NCBI RefSeq assembly: GCF_000336755.1
Contig: NZ_AOLK01000015.1
Location: 605,658-667,521, forward strand
Origin: Haloferax elongans ATCC BAA-1513
GTDB taxonomy: Archaea > Halobacteriota > Halobacteria > Halobacteriales > Haloferacaceae
Direction of reading: 5' to 3'
DNA: 61,864 nucleotides
The translations under genes were made by a program, and so were the position numbers. The notes below the pieces were generated by a model. That model was given only the letters and a program-made list of their open reading frames with translations. It did no database searches and was not told the DNA's origin. Below, piece after piece: positions 26,896 through 35,837 of the stretch (its first letter is position 1; every line of letters begins with the position of its first letter).

Positions 26896-28077
26896 TCAAT
26901 CGTTCCTGATCGAGTCGGGGATAGTTACGTCAGGTAGGAACGATATCAAATAAATATTTGAAGCCTGAAGTTCCGGATCGGCAGCGTTTCTATTCAGTTC
27001 TTGCTGCTCGAAGTCGTAAGCTCGTCTGAGTTGTTCTCTAACCCACCAGTCTCGACGGTCGTCGTCAATATCGAATACTGTGTGGCAGACCGCATTGTGG
27101 AAACCAGAAGGAGTGTTTACCAGCCCTCGGTCAAGTTCGAGAATCTGCTCTCGGTATGATTCTGTTGTGGAGTAATTTACTGCATCGATTATTTTCTGGT
27201 GGTTCCATACATCTAGATTGGGGAAATTCCTCTTCAAAATAGACAATCCAAACAGATTTACTGAATGATAACCGACTTCTTTCGACCGGATACTGTTGGC
27301 TGGATAGTGATGTCGCTTATATAATAAGTAACCCAGTGCAAGTTTCCAATAGGATTTTGTCTGAGAGAGTAGCCGGGTTTCAGACAATCCAGTACAGAGG
27401 TGGTGTTTTACGAGTCCATCGCGGTAAACACCCATTCGAACCGGGAGCTTCCGGACGAACTGTTCGAGCTCGTCAGCGACTGATTCGTAATGCTCAGCAA
27501 GTGGAGAAGCACTTGCTGCGAATATCAACTGGTGGTTGAACGTTCGGTCTATCCCGAGATTTTCACCAGTGACTTCAATTTTGTCCCAAAGAGCAACGCT
27601 CGGATCAAATGAGTGATGATGATAGACATCCGCCGCTATTTCGAGATACTCGTCACTCTCTAGTACCTGACCTCCACGGGCGAGTGCCAGTATCGGTGTT
27701 GCTTGGCCAAGTAGCCCATTACACAGGTCCTTTTCTGGAGTCAACCGACAGAGGAATGTCCGTCTCGACGGTCGAACCTCGTCAGACGCTAAGTAGTCGA
27801 GTGCATCGGCAGCAGCACACCGGTATCGTTCGTTTTCGGTCAATTCAAACGCACGAAGAGATGCAAGCGCCCAGTTAGCAGTCGTGCGAACACGAGTGGA
27901 CTCTTCTTTATAGAGACCGTTGTGTGCTGGAGGAAACGAGCCATCAGAACGTTGCCGTTCGAGGCCTACCTCTACGGCGTCAACGAGAATATCGTAGAGA
28001 GACGCGGGCATGTGTAGAGCTACTTGGACCTCTGTGTTAACCTTTCGTCTTATACGTGCCTGGTGTTCCTGAGACAT
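26896..28077 (-). CDS. Helical-toroid-like protein of unknown function in the glycan cassette (393 aa)
   Basis: Repeated amphipathic helices with small-residue turns, such as RTTANWALASLRAFELTENERYR written across about 63-85, DALDYLAS and QATPILALARGG, recall (alpha/alpha) toroid enzymes such as epimerases, lyases and glycoside hydrolases. No catalytic signature was identified. It lies at the 3' edge of the AT-rich cassette, convergent with the sulfatase-like gene. An alternative start at 28011 (MPASLYDI) is possible; AT-rich boxes exist for both. Confidence 0.55.
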   Translation of the reverse strand: MSQEHQARIRRKVNTEVQVALHMPASLYDILVDAVEVGLERQRSDGSFPPAHNGLYKEESTRVRTTANWALASLRAFELTENERYRCAAADALDYLASDEVRPSRRTFLCRLTPEKDLCNGLLGQATPILALARGGQVLESDEYLEIAADVYHHHSFDPSVALWDKIEVTGENLGIDRTFNHQLIFAASASPLAEHYESVADELEQFVRKLPVRMGVYRDGLVKHHLCTGLSETRLLSQTKSYWKLALGYLLYKRHHYPANSIRSKEVGYHSVNLFGLSILKRNFPNLDVWNHQKIIDAVNYSTTESYREQILELDRGLVNTPSGFHNAVCHTVFDIDDDRRDWWVREQLRRAYDFEQQELNRNAADPELQASNIYLISFLPDVTIPDSIRND

Positions 28078-28200
28078 CTCTCGACGTCTACCGAAGCCGT
28101 ACGGAATTTCTAACTCTACTCAGCTCTATTGAACTCCAAATACTACTCTAAGACGGCCGAGGAATCGACCAACCTCACAAGTTCAGAATGAGTCCCACAC

Positions 28201-28212
28201 AAGATATATTAC
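28201..28212 (+). promoter_or_regulatory. aglF TATA box
   Basis: AAGATATATTAC, centred 28 nt before the aglF ATG, consistent with a leaderless transcript. Confidence 0.6.
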
Positions 28213-28234
28213 AATCTCTGAGTTACTTCCTTTA

Positions 28235-28966
28235 ATGCAAGCAGTCGTCCTCGCCGCCGGCAAAGGAACTCGACTCCGGCCACTCACGGAAGACAAACCG
28301 AAGGGAATGGTCGAAGTCGACGGCAAGCCCATCCTCACCCACTGTTTCGACCAACTCGTCGACCTCGGTGCAGAGAAACTCGTCGTCGTCGTCGGATACA
28401 AAAAAGAGGTCATCATCGAACACTACGACGACGAATACCGCGGTGTCCCTATCACGTACTCCCACCAGCGTGAACAGAAAGGACTCGCACACGCTCTCTT
28501 GACTGTCGAAGAGCACGTCGACGAGGACTTCATGCTCATGCTCGGCGACAACATCTTCCAGGCGAACCTCGCCGACGTTGTCAAGCGCCAGCGAGAAGAC
28601 CGTGCTGACGCCGCGTTCCTCGTCGAGGAAGTCGATTGGGACGAAGCGTCCCGCTACGGTGTCTGTGTGACGAACGATTACGGCGAGATTACGGAAGTCA
28701 TCGAGAAACCGGAAGAGCCGCCGTCGAACTTGGTGATGACCGGCTTCTACACGTTCACCCCCGCAATCTTCCACGCGTGCCACCTCGTCCAACCATCGAA
28801 CCGCGGCGAGTACGAGATTAGCGAGGCAATCGACCTGTTGATTCGCTCGGGGCGGACTATCGACGCGATTCGAATCGACGGCTGGCGGATGGACATCGGA
28901 TACCCAGAAGACCGGGACGAAGCGGAGAACCGACTGCAAGATGAAACAGAAGCCACATCTGAATAG
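28235..28966 (+). CDS. aglF: Glucose-1-phosphate uridylyltransferase for N-glycan precursors
   Basis: 243 aa. Nucleotidyltransferase with [18 protein letters not shown] (1-18), [15 protein letters not shown] (about 19-33) and MLGDNIF (about 104-110). In H. volcanii AglF makes UDP-glucose from UTP and glucose-1-phosphate, and AglM oxidises it to UDP-glucuronate. Lacks the C-terminal hexapeptide domain seen in the GlmU-like enzyme at 46477-47652. Marks the return to GC-rich conserved agl genes after the cassette. Confidence 0.88.
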   Translation: MQAVVLAAGKGTRLRPLTEDKPKGMVEVDGKPILTHCFDQLVDLGAEKLVVVVGYKKEVIIEHYDDEYRGVPITYSHQREQKGLAHALLTVEEHVDEDFMLMLGDNIFQANLADVVKRQREDRADAAFLVEEVDWDEASRYGVCVTNDYGEITEVIEKPEEPPSNLVMTGFYTFTPAIFHACHLVQPSNRGEYEISEAIDLLIRSGRTIDAIRIDGWRMDIGYPEDRDEAENRLQDETEATSE

Positions 28967-29013
28967 CAGCTAACCACGGCGCCTTTTTATTGGCGCGCGT
29001 CAACCGACTGCTA

Positions 29014-29904
29014 ATGTCGGGCTCCGACCGTCCCCGTGTCTCGGTCATCATCCCAGTCTATAACGACCCCGAGGGAATCGAGGATACGCTGACTGCACTC
29101 ACCAACCAGACGTATCCAGCAGACAAGCTCGAACTCCTCCCCGTCGACAACGGGTCGACAGACAACACTCGTGAGGTCATTCGCCAGTTTGCTGCTGAAA
29201 ACGAAACAGTCGAACTCGTCGTCGAAGATGAGATTCAAGGCTCGTATGCCGCTCGAAACACCGGGATTGAACGAGCAACCGGTGATGTGCTCGCCTTCGT
29301 CGACGCTGATATGTACATGGACGAGACGTGGTTGGAGACAGCGGTCGAGGCCGTCGAAGACGCTCCATACGTCGGGTGCAACGTCGAACTCGTCGTTGAC
29401 GGCGACGAAACGTTCGCGGCGAGATTCGACTCCCGAACGGCATTTCCCATCGAGCAGTACATCACCGAGCAGCAGTACGCACCAACCTGCTGTCTTCTCG
29501 TCCACCGGTCGGTGTTCGAAGACGTCGGACCGTTCGACGCGCTGTTAGTCTCTGGTGGCGACTCAGAGTTTGGAAACCGGGTCGCACAAGCAGGGTACGA
29601 CCAGCAGTTCGCCGCCGGAGCGACGCTGTACCATCCCGTTCGAGATTCGTTCTCGTCTCTCGTCAAAAAAGAACTACGCGTCGGGCGGGGGCTGTGTCAG
29701 CGACAGGAGTTCTACCCAGAGCGCTTCGGACGGCCCGGTATCCCACCGCGCCCGAGTGGTGCAAAATCTCCCGATAAGTCCTCGAATCGAGAGCGTCCGC
29801 GAGAGCAGATTCTGTTTGCGATACTCTCGGTGGCGATGACCGGTGTTCGTGCACTCGGATACTTCCGTGAGTACGTTCGCTACGTTCGCGGAAACGCGCG
29901 GTGA
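29014..29904 (+). CDS. aglI: GT2 glycosyltransferase of the N-glycan pathway
   Basis: 296 aa. GT-A fold: [18 protein letters not shown] at the N-terminus, [30 protein letters not shown] with DAD as the DxD equivalent (about 90-100). No N-terminal membrane segment; a weakly hydrophobic C-terminal helix. The symbol rests on position between aglF and aglG, where AglI adds a hexuronic acid in H. volcanii. ATG at 29014 is 27 nt from TATA-like TTTTTAT; the upstream in-frame TTG is rejected. Confidence 0.78.
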   Translation: MSGSDRPRVSVIIPVYNDPEGIEDTLTALTNQTYPADKLELLPVDNGSTDNTREVIRQFAAENETVELVVEDEIQGSYAARNTGIERATGDVLAFVDADMYMDETWLETAVEAVEDAPYVGCNVELVVDGDETFAARFDSRTAFPIEQYITEQQYAPTCCLLVHRSVFEDVGPFDALLVSGGDSEFGNRVAQAGYDQQFAAGATLYHPVRDSFSSLVKKELRVGRGLCQRQEFYPERFGRPGIPPRPSGAKSPDKSSNRERPREQILFAILSVAMTGVRALGYFREYVRYVRGNAR

Positions 29905-29940
29905 GTCACCGCGTCGTTCTGACAGAACTATTCGGTCGAA

Positions 29941-30882
29941 CTACGCGTTCGTCTTCTCTACCAAGTCCGGCGTCAACAACCCGTAGACGTAGCCAAAGCC
30001 GACAGCGGCGGTGAACACGAAGATAGCAATCAGTTGTTGAACCTTCGCCATCGACGGCTCTTTGACGAGTTTGACGAGGCGGTCGACGACGTAGACGAGC
30101 ATCAAGTCCCGCAGGTAGTCGTTCTTGTCGCCCGAGGCTTCGGGATACAGCAGGTCCATCACGCGCTTGGAGTACCCCTGCCAGAACGACCGGAAGGTGA
30201 GCCAGCGGAACTTAGTACGGTACTCGAAGAGTTTGTGGTCGACGCGAGCGCGCTTGTTGTAGATAACGCGCTTACCGGTGTTGTTGTAGATGCGGATACA
30301 GACGGGTGCTTCGTGGGCCTGCACGTGTTTGTCGCCCTTGCGCCCGGTGTTCGTGTCGTAGCCACCGGCTTCGAGGAACACGTCCCGCTTGAACGAGATG
30401 TTCGAGCCGTAGGTGTTTCGGACCCGTTCCATGTGGTGTCCGAACCCGCGTTCGTCACAGCCAACGAGCCAGTAGAACTCCTCGGGGAAGAAGTCGGGCT
30501 TGCGAGCGACCCAGTCGGGGACGACAGTACCGCCGACGGCGACAGCCTCGGGGTTCTCCTCGTAGGTCTCGACCAGCGTCTCGATCCAATCTGGTCGGGC
30601 CGTCGCGTCGTCGTCGATCATCGCGACGACGTCGCCCGAAGCGAGTTCAGCACCCTTCGTACGACTGTAGGAGATACCTCGGTTTTCGTCGTTGCAGTGG
30701 AGGACGACGTTCTCTCTGTCACCGAAGTCTTCCTCGACACGCGCAAACACTTCCTCGTTCCCGTCGACGACGAGAACCACTTCGAGGGGTTCGTAGGTCT
30801 GTTCGAGCACGCTCTCGACGGCTTCGGTAAACGGTTCGTACCGTTCCATCGAGTAGGTACAGACCACGACGGAGACTTTCAT
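29941..30882 (-). CDS. aglG: GT2 glycosyltransferase of the N-glycan pathway
   Basis: 313 aa. MKVSVVVCTYSMERYEPF at the N-terminus, NENRGISYSRTKGAEL-type donor site (about 65-80), DDDAT as DxD (about 90-94), and C-terminal membrane segments (about 270-305). AglG adds a hexuronic acid to the dolichol-linked glycan in H. volcanii. A TATA-like GCTTATTCGG is 29 nt upstream of the start. Divergent from aglB. Confidence 0.85.
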   Translation of the reverse strand: MKVSVVVCTYSMERYEPFTEAVESVLEQTYEPLEVVLVVDGNEEVFARVEEDFGDRENVVLHCNDENRGISYSRTKGAELASGDVVAMIDDDATARPDWIETLVETYEENPEAVAVGGTVVPDWVARKPDFFPEEFYWLVGCDERGFGHHMERVRNTYGSNISFKRDVFLEAGGYDTNTGRKGDKHVQAHEAPVCIRIYNNTGKRVIYNKRARVDHKLFEYRTKFRWLTFRSFWQGYSKRVMDLLYPEASGDKNDYLRDLMLVYVVDRLVKLVKEPSMAKVQQLIAIFVFTAAVGFGYVYGLLTPDLVEKTNA

Positions 30883-30997
30883 CGCCCGGTGCTACCGAGG
30901 ACGGCCGAATAAGCATTGTCCTTCGGCCGAATTCACCCAAATCGGTCGAAATCGCCTATCACAAGGCTTATGAAAGGCTTGACAGTTGTTGGGCACA

Positions 30998-33900
30998 ATG
31001 AGCGACGAGCAACGAGAGTATTCGCCTTCCATAGCGGATCTCGCTCGCGACTGGTATCACATACCGGTCCTCTCGGCTATCGTCCTCGTCATGCTGTGGA
31101 TACGGCTCCGCAGCTACGAGGCGTTTACCCGAGCGGGCTCGGTGTATTTCTCAGGAAACGACGCCTGGTATCACCTCCGCCAGGTAGAATACACGGTCAA
31201 GCACTGGCCTGCAACCATGCCGTTCGACCCGTGGACAGAGTTCCCATTCGGTCGAACGGCCGGTCAGTTCGGAACGATTTACGACCAACTCGTTGCGACC
31301 GCAGCACTCGTCGTCGGGCTCGGTAGCCCGTCGTCCGACTTGATCGCCAAGACGCTGTTGGTCGCCCCGCCCATCTTCGGTGCCCTGATTGCGATTCCGA
31401 CGTATCTCATCGGGAAGCGTCTCGGTGGCCGACTCGCCGGTCTCTTCGGCGCAGCTATCCTGATGCTCCTCCCCGGAACGTTCCTCCAGCGCGGTCTGGT
31501 CGGATTCGCCGACCACAACATTGTCGAGCCGCTGTTCCAAGGCTTCGCCGTCCTCGCTGTCATGATTGCCCTCACGGTCGCCGAACGCGAGAAACCCGTC
31601 TGGGAACTCGTTCAAGCCCGCGACCTCGACGCCCTCCGTGAGCCACTGAAGTGGTCTGCACTCGCTGGTGTCGCAATTGCGCTGTACATGTGGTCGTGGC
31701 CGCCGGGCATCCTTCTGGTCGGTATCTTCGGTCTCTTCCTCGTCTTGAAGATGACCTCCGACTACGTTCGCGGACGCTCGCCCGAGCACGCCGCGTTCGT
31801 CGGAGCGGTGTCGATGCTCGTCACCGCGGTCCTGATGGTCGTTCCGTTCGAAGAACCGACGTTCGGTGTCACCGACTTCGGTTTCCTCCAGCCGCTTTTC
31901 TCCCTCGGTGTCGGTCTTGGTGCTGTGTTCCTCGCTGGCCTCGCCCGCTGGTGGGAGTCGAACGATATCGACGACCGCGGCTACCCGGCTGCGGTCGGTG
32001 GTATCGCAGTCGTCGGACTTGTGCTGTTCTCGGTGGTTCTTCCGGACGTATTCGGGAGAATCGCGCGGAACTTCCTCCGCACCGTTGGCTTCAGCGCCGG
32101 TGCGGCGACGCGAACCATCGGTGAGGCACAACCGTTCCTCGCCCAGAACACGCTACAGGCAGCCGGTATCTCCGCCGTCGACCGCATCATGTCGGAGTAC
32201 GGCTTCACGTTCTTCACCGGTGTTGCCGCTGCCATCTGGTTCGTCGCCAAACCGCTCGTCCGCGACGGTGAGACGCGCAAGATTGGCTACGCTGCAGGTG
32301 GTCTCGCAGGCATCGGCCTCCTCTTTTTGCTCCCGGTTATCCCGGACAGCATCGGCGGCCTCGTCGGTCTCGACTCCTCGCTTATCAGCCTCGGTATCGT
32401 CAGCGCCATCATCGTCGGCGCGGTAATGCAGGCTGACTACGAGAGCGAACACCTCTTCGTCCTCGTGTGGGCGGCCATCATGACGTCGGCCGCGTTCACG
32501 CAGGTTCGTTTCAACTACTACCTCGCGGTCGTCGTCGCGGTCATGAACGCGTACCTCCTCCGCGAGGTGCTCGCCATCGACTTCGTCGGTCTCGCTGACG
32601 TCGACCGACTCGACGACGTTTCGACGGGACAGGTCGCCGCGGTCGCTATCGCGGTGCTCCTCGTCCTCACGCCAGTCCTCGTCGTCCCGGTTCAACTCGG
32701 GAACGGACAGGCGACCGACACTGCGTATCAGGCCGCCGAAACCGGTCCTGGCCCAGTCACGCAGTGGGACGGAACTCTCGGTTGGATGCAGAACAACACC
32801 CCGAAGGAAGGTGCCTTCGGCGGCGCATCGAACGAGATGGACTACTACGGGACGTACAAGTACACGAGTGACTTCGACTACCCTGAAGGCGCCTACGGCG
32901 TGATGTCGTGGTGGGACTACGGTCACTGGATTACCCTCCTCGGCGAACGGATTCCGAACGCGAACCCGTTCCAGGGTGGTGCGACGGAGGCGGCAAACTT
33001 CCTGCTCGCCCCCAACGAGGAGCAGGCGTCTGATGTCCTCTCCTCGATGGGTGACGACGGTGAAGGCGAAGAAACCCGCTACGTCATGGTCGACTGGCAG
33101 ATGGCCTCGACCGAGTCGAAGTTCGGTGCACCGACTGTCTGGTACGACCAGGAGAACGTCTCCACCTCAGACTTCTACAACCGCGTCTACCGCCTGCAGG
33201 AGCAGAACGGCCAGACGCAACTCGTCTCCTCTGCGAACGTTCACGACCAGCGGTACTACGAGAGCCTCATGGTTCGGCTCTACAAGTTCCACGGGAGTGC
33301 AACGGCACCCTCGCCCATCGTCGTCGACTGGGAGGAACGCACCAGTGCCGACGGTTCGGTGACGTTCCGCACGACGCCCGCTGACGGACAAGCCGTCAAG
33401 ACGTTCGACAACATGAGCGCAGCCGAAGAGTACGTCGCCAACGACCCATCCTCGCAGATTGGCGGCATCGGCTCGTTCCCCGAAGAGCGCGTCGAGGCAC
33501 TCGAACACTACCGCCTCGTGAAGTCGTCGAACAGTTCGTCGCTCCGCTCTGGCTCGTACCAGAACTCGCTCGTCCGCGCACGCAGCACCTACGGCATCCA
33601 GCCACAGGCGCTGCTCGGAAACAACCCGGCGTGGGTCAAGACGTTCGAGCGCGTCCCCGGTGCGACGGTCGAAGGCAGCGGTGCCCCGGCCAACACGACG
33701 GTGACTGCTCGCGTTCAGATGCGCGACCTAACGAAGGGCACGAACTTCACCTACACCCAGCAGGCGCAGACCAACGAGAACGGTGAGTTCACGATGACGC
33801 TGCCGTACTCGACGACTGGCTACGACGACTACGGTCCCGAAAACGGCTACACGAACGTCAGCGTCCGCGCGACGGGCGACTACACCTTCGCCGGACCGAC

Positions 33901-34177
33901 GTCGTTCGAAGGTAACAACACCATCGTCAGATATCAGGCACAGAACGTCAGTGTGGACGAGGGCCTCGTCAACGGTGCTGAAGACGGCACCGTCGAGGTG
34001 ACGCTCGAACGCGCCGAGTCTGAACTCACGTTCAACGACGACGCGTCCTCGAACGAAACCGCCACGAACGAGACGGCAACTAACGAGACTGCGACCAACG
34101 AAACCGCGACGAACGACACGTCGACCAACGAGTCGGCCGCCATCGACGCGAGCGCGCTGACCGCGGTCGTCGCGTAA
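30998..34177 (+). CDS. aglB: Archaeal oligosaccharyltransferase
   Basis: 1059 aa. Transfers the dolichol-linked glycan to Asn in N-x-S/T sequons on the outer face of the membrane. The N-terminal half has about 13 membrane segments; the first external loop carries the GNDAWYHLRQ acidic motif (about 53-62). The catalytic WWDYG is at 638-642 in the soluble domain. The C-terminal tail (about 1010-1059) is a repeat of NETAT units with NDT and NES, all of them sequons. ATG at 30998 lies 29 nt from an AT-rich box; the upstream in-frame TTG is rejected. Confidence 0.95.
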   Translation: MSDEQREYSPSIADLARDWYHIPVLSAIVLVMLWIRLRSYEAFTRAGSVYFSGNDAWYHLRQVEYTVKHWPATMPFDPWTEFPFGRTAGQFGTIYDQLVATAALVVGLGSPSSDLIAKTLLVAPPIFGALIAIPTYLIGKRLGGRLAGLFGAAILMLLPGTFLQRGLVGFADHNIVEPLFQGFAVLAVMIALTVAEREKPVWELVQARDLDALREPLKWSALAGVAIALYMWSWPPGILLVGIFGLFLVLKMTSDYVRGRSPEHAAFVGAVSMLVTAVLMVVPFEEPTFGVTDFGFLQPLFSLGVGLGAVFLAGLARWWESNDIDDRGYPAAVGGIAVVGLVLFSVVLPDVFGRIARNFLRTVGFSAGAATRTIGEAQPFLAQNTLQAAGISAVDRIMSEYGFTFFTGVAAAIWFVAKPLVRDGETRKIGYAAGGLAGIGLLFLLPVIPDSIGGLVGLDSSLISLGIVSAIIVGAVMQADYESEHLFVLVWAAIMTSAAFTQVRFNYYLAVVVAVMNAYLLREVLAIDFVGLADVDRLDDVSTGQVAAVAIAVLLVLTPVLVVPVQLGNGQATDTAYQAAETGPGPVTQWDGTLGWMQNNTPKEGAFGGASNEMDYYGTYKYTSDFDYPEGAYGVMSWWDYGHWITLLGERIPNANPFQGGATEAANFLLAPNEEQASDVLSSMGDDGEGEETRYVMVDWQMASTESKFGAPTVWYDQENVSTSDFYNRVYRLQEQNGQTQLVSSANVHDQRYYESLMVRLYKFHGSATAPSPIVVDWEERTSADGSVTFRTTPADGQAVKTFDNMSAAEEYVANDPSSQIGGIGSFPEERVEALEHYRLVKSSNSSSLRSGSYQNSLVRARSTYGIQPQALLGNNPAWVKTFERVPGATVEGSGAPANTTVTARVQMRDLTKGTNFTYTQQAQTNENGEFTMTLPYSTTGYDDYGPENGYTNVSVRATGDYTFAGPTSFEGNNTIVRYQAQNVSVDEGLVNGAEDGTVEVTLERAESELTFNDDASSNETATNETATNETATNETATNDTSTNESAAIDASALTAVVA

Positions 34178-34190
34178 GTTCGCTCGACGC

Positions 34191-34247
34191 GATTCGCAGT
34201 CCGCAACTCGATTCGCAGTCCGCAACTCGACTCGCCGTCCGAAACGC
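34191..34247. repeat. 19-bp tandem repeat downstream of aglB
   Basis: GATTCGCAGTCCGCAACTC occurs exactly at 34191-34209 and 34210-34228, then a diverged third copy at 34229-34247. It lies 14 bp after the aglB stop. Confidence 0.8.
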
Positions 34248-34257
34248 AATTCTTCCA

Positions 34258-34262
34258 TTTTT
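34258..34262 (+). terminator. T5 tract, likely aglB terminator
   Basis: A run of five T, 81 nt after the aglB stop. Haloarchaeal terminators are mainly such T-tracts; no strong stem precedes it. Confidence 0.4.
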
Positions 34263-34362
34263 CGACCCGCGAGCGACAGCACTCGCTTCGGGACGCGAGC
34301 CGACGAGAAAACAGTGAAAAGAGCGCTGAGTAGCTAGATTGGGGTGAGCCCCCTTCTTCCCC

Positions 34363-35655
34363 TCAGACCAGCGATTCGTAGTCGATACCGTCGCGGCGGG
34401 TGACGATGCGGCGACCGTCGATGACGACGGGCTCGCGCATCTCGTCGAACTGCTCGTCGAGCGCGGCGAACTCGTCCCAGTCGGTTGCGACGAGCGCAGC
34501 GTCCGCATCGACGAGTGCGGCGGCCGCAGAGTCCGCATAGTCGATGTCGGGGAACAGCTCGCGCATGTTCTCGGTCGCGACGGGGTCGTAGCCGACGACG
34601 TCCGCGCCAGCGTCGAGCAGTGCCTCGACGAGCGGAATCGACCGCGACCCGCGAATGTCGTCGGTTCCGGGCTTGAACGAAAGGCCGAGGACGGCAACAC
34701 GCTTGCCTTCGGGGTCGAACCGCTCGCGAAGGAGGTCGAGCATCCGTTCGGGTTGGCCGTCGTTGACGTCGACAGCGGCTTGGAGGAGACGCGGTTCGTA
34801 GCCGCGCCCGCGGGCAGCAGCGATGATGGCTGCGGTGTCTTTCGGGAAGCACGATCCGCCCCAACCGAGACCGGCACCGAGGAACGCCGAGCCGATACGG
34901 GAGTCGAGGCCGATAGCGTCGAGCACTTCCGCGGAGTCGACGCCGAACTCCTTGCAGATGTTCGCGAGGTCGTTCGCGAGGCTGATTTTCGCGGCGAGGA
35001 AGGCGTTGTTCGCGTACTTTATCATCTCCGCTTCGCGGATACCGGTCTTGACGACCGGCGGTTCGTCGGCGCGCTCGACCAGTGGAGCGAAGATGTCGTC
35101 GAGGAGGTCGTACGCACGGTCGGTGTGGGCACCGAGGACGATTTTGTCGGGGGCGAGGAAGTCCTCGACTGCGGTCCCTTCGCGCTGGAACTCAGGGTTC
35201 ATCGCGATGTCGAACTCCTCACCGACGGTCTTGCCGGAGGCCGCCGCGATTCGCGGCCCGACCACCTCTTCGGTCGTGGTCGGAACGACCGTACTCTTCG
35301 TGACGACGAGGTGATAGTCGTCCTTGGCGGCGAGGGTCTCTCCGAGCGACGTGGACGCCGCCTTCACCGCACCGAGGTCGATGCTGCCGTCGTCGGTGGC
35401 CGGCGTCGGGAGCGCGAGGAACGTGGCATCCGTGTCGAGAATTTCTTCATAGTCGGTCGTCGCTCGAAGTCGGTCGCCGGCGTGCTCGGCGACGAGTTCG
35501 TCGAGGCCGGGTTCGTGAATCGGCGACCGGCCATCGTTGAGTGCGGCGACGATGTCCTCGTCGATGTCGACGTTGACCACGTCATGTCCCAACTCCGCGA
35601 AACAGGCCGCGATTGTGGTGCCGACGTACCCACTCCCAATGATGCTGAGCTTCAT
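34363..35655 (-). CDS. aglM: UDP-glucose 6-dehydrogenase
   Basis: 430 aa. NAD-binding GSGYVGTTIAACFAELG (7-23), the Lys motif MIKYANNAFLAAKIS (about 208-222), the catalytic Cys loop GGSCFPKDT (about 255-263) and the C-terminal domain with GLSFKPGTDDIRGS (about 320-333). Makes UDP-glucuronate for the hexuronic acids of the glycan. A clear Shine-Dalgarno AGGTGA lies 4 nt ahead of ATG. Convergent with aglB. Confidence 0.93.
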   Translation of the reverse strand: MKLSIIGSGYVGTTIAACFAELGHDVVNVDIDEDIVAALNDGRSPIHEPGLDELVAEHAGDRLRATTDYEEILDTDATFLALPTPATDDGSIDLGAVKAASTSLGETLAAKDDYHLVVTKSTVVPTTTEEVVGPRIAAASGKTVGEEFDIAMNPEFQREGTAVEDFLAPDKIVLGAHTDRAYDLLDDIFAPLVERADEPPVVKTGIREAEMIKYANNAFLAAKISLANDLANICKEFGVDSAEVLDAIGLDSRIGSAFLGAGLGWGGSCFPKDTAAIIAAARGRGYEPRLLQAAVDVNDGQPERMLDLLRERFDPEGKRVAVLGLSFKPGTDDIRGSRSIPLVEALLDAGADVVGYDPVATENMRELFPDIDYADSAAAALVDADAALVATDWDEFAALDEQFDEMREPVVIDGRRIVTRRDGIDYESLV

Positions 35656-35760
35656 TAGGTCACCTGTCGCTTTCGAGTGGTTTCATTCTTTCCGACGGGC
35701 GCGTTCGGCGACTCGGCGTGACGCACACCGTCCGAACAGAGTGGCGAGATAGCGTGTCTA

Positions 35761-35784
35761 AACGTACTTTCTGAACGTACTTTC
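35761..35784. repeat. Direct repeat in the aglM-DUF368 divergent region
   Basis: AACGTACTTTC at 35761-35771 and again at 35774-35784, a 13-nt period. Possible binding site between two divergent genes. Confidence 0.4.
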
Positions 35785-35837
35785 GCAGACACGAACGGTG
35801 GACTCATATCCCTCGCGGAAAAGCTTCGGAACACGAA

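Noticed and set aside
28990-29013. TTG start eight codons upstream for the AglI-like gene
   Set aside because: It lies within the TATA box region; the ATG at 29014 has correct leaderless spacing.
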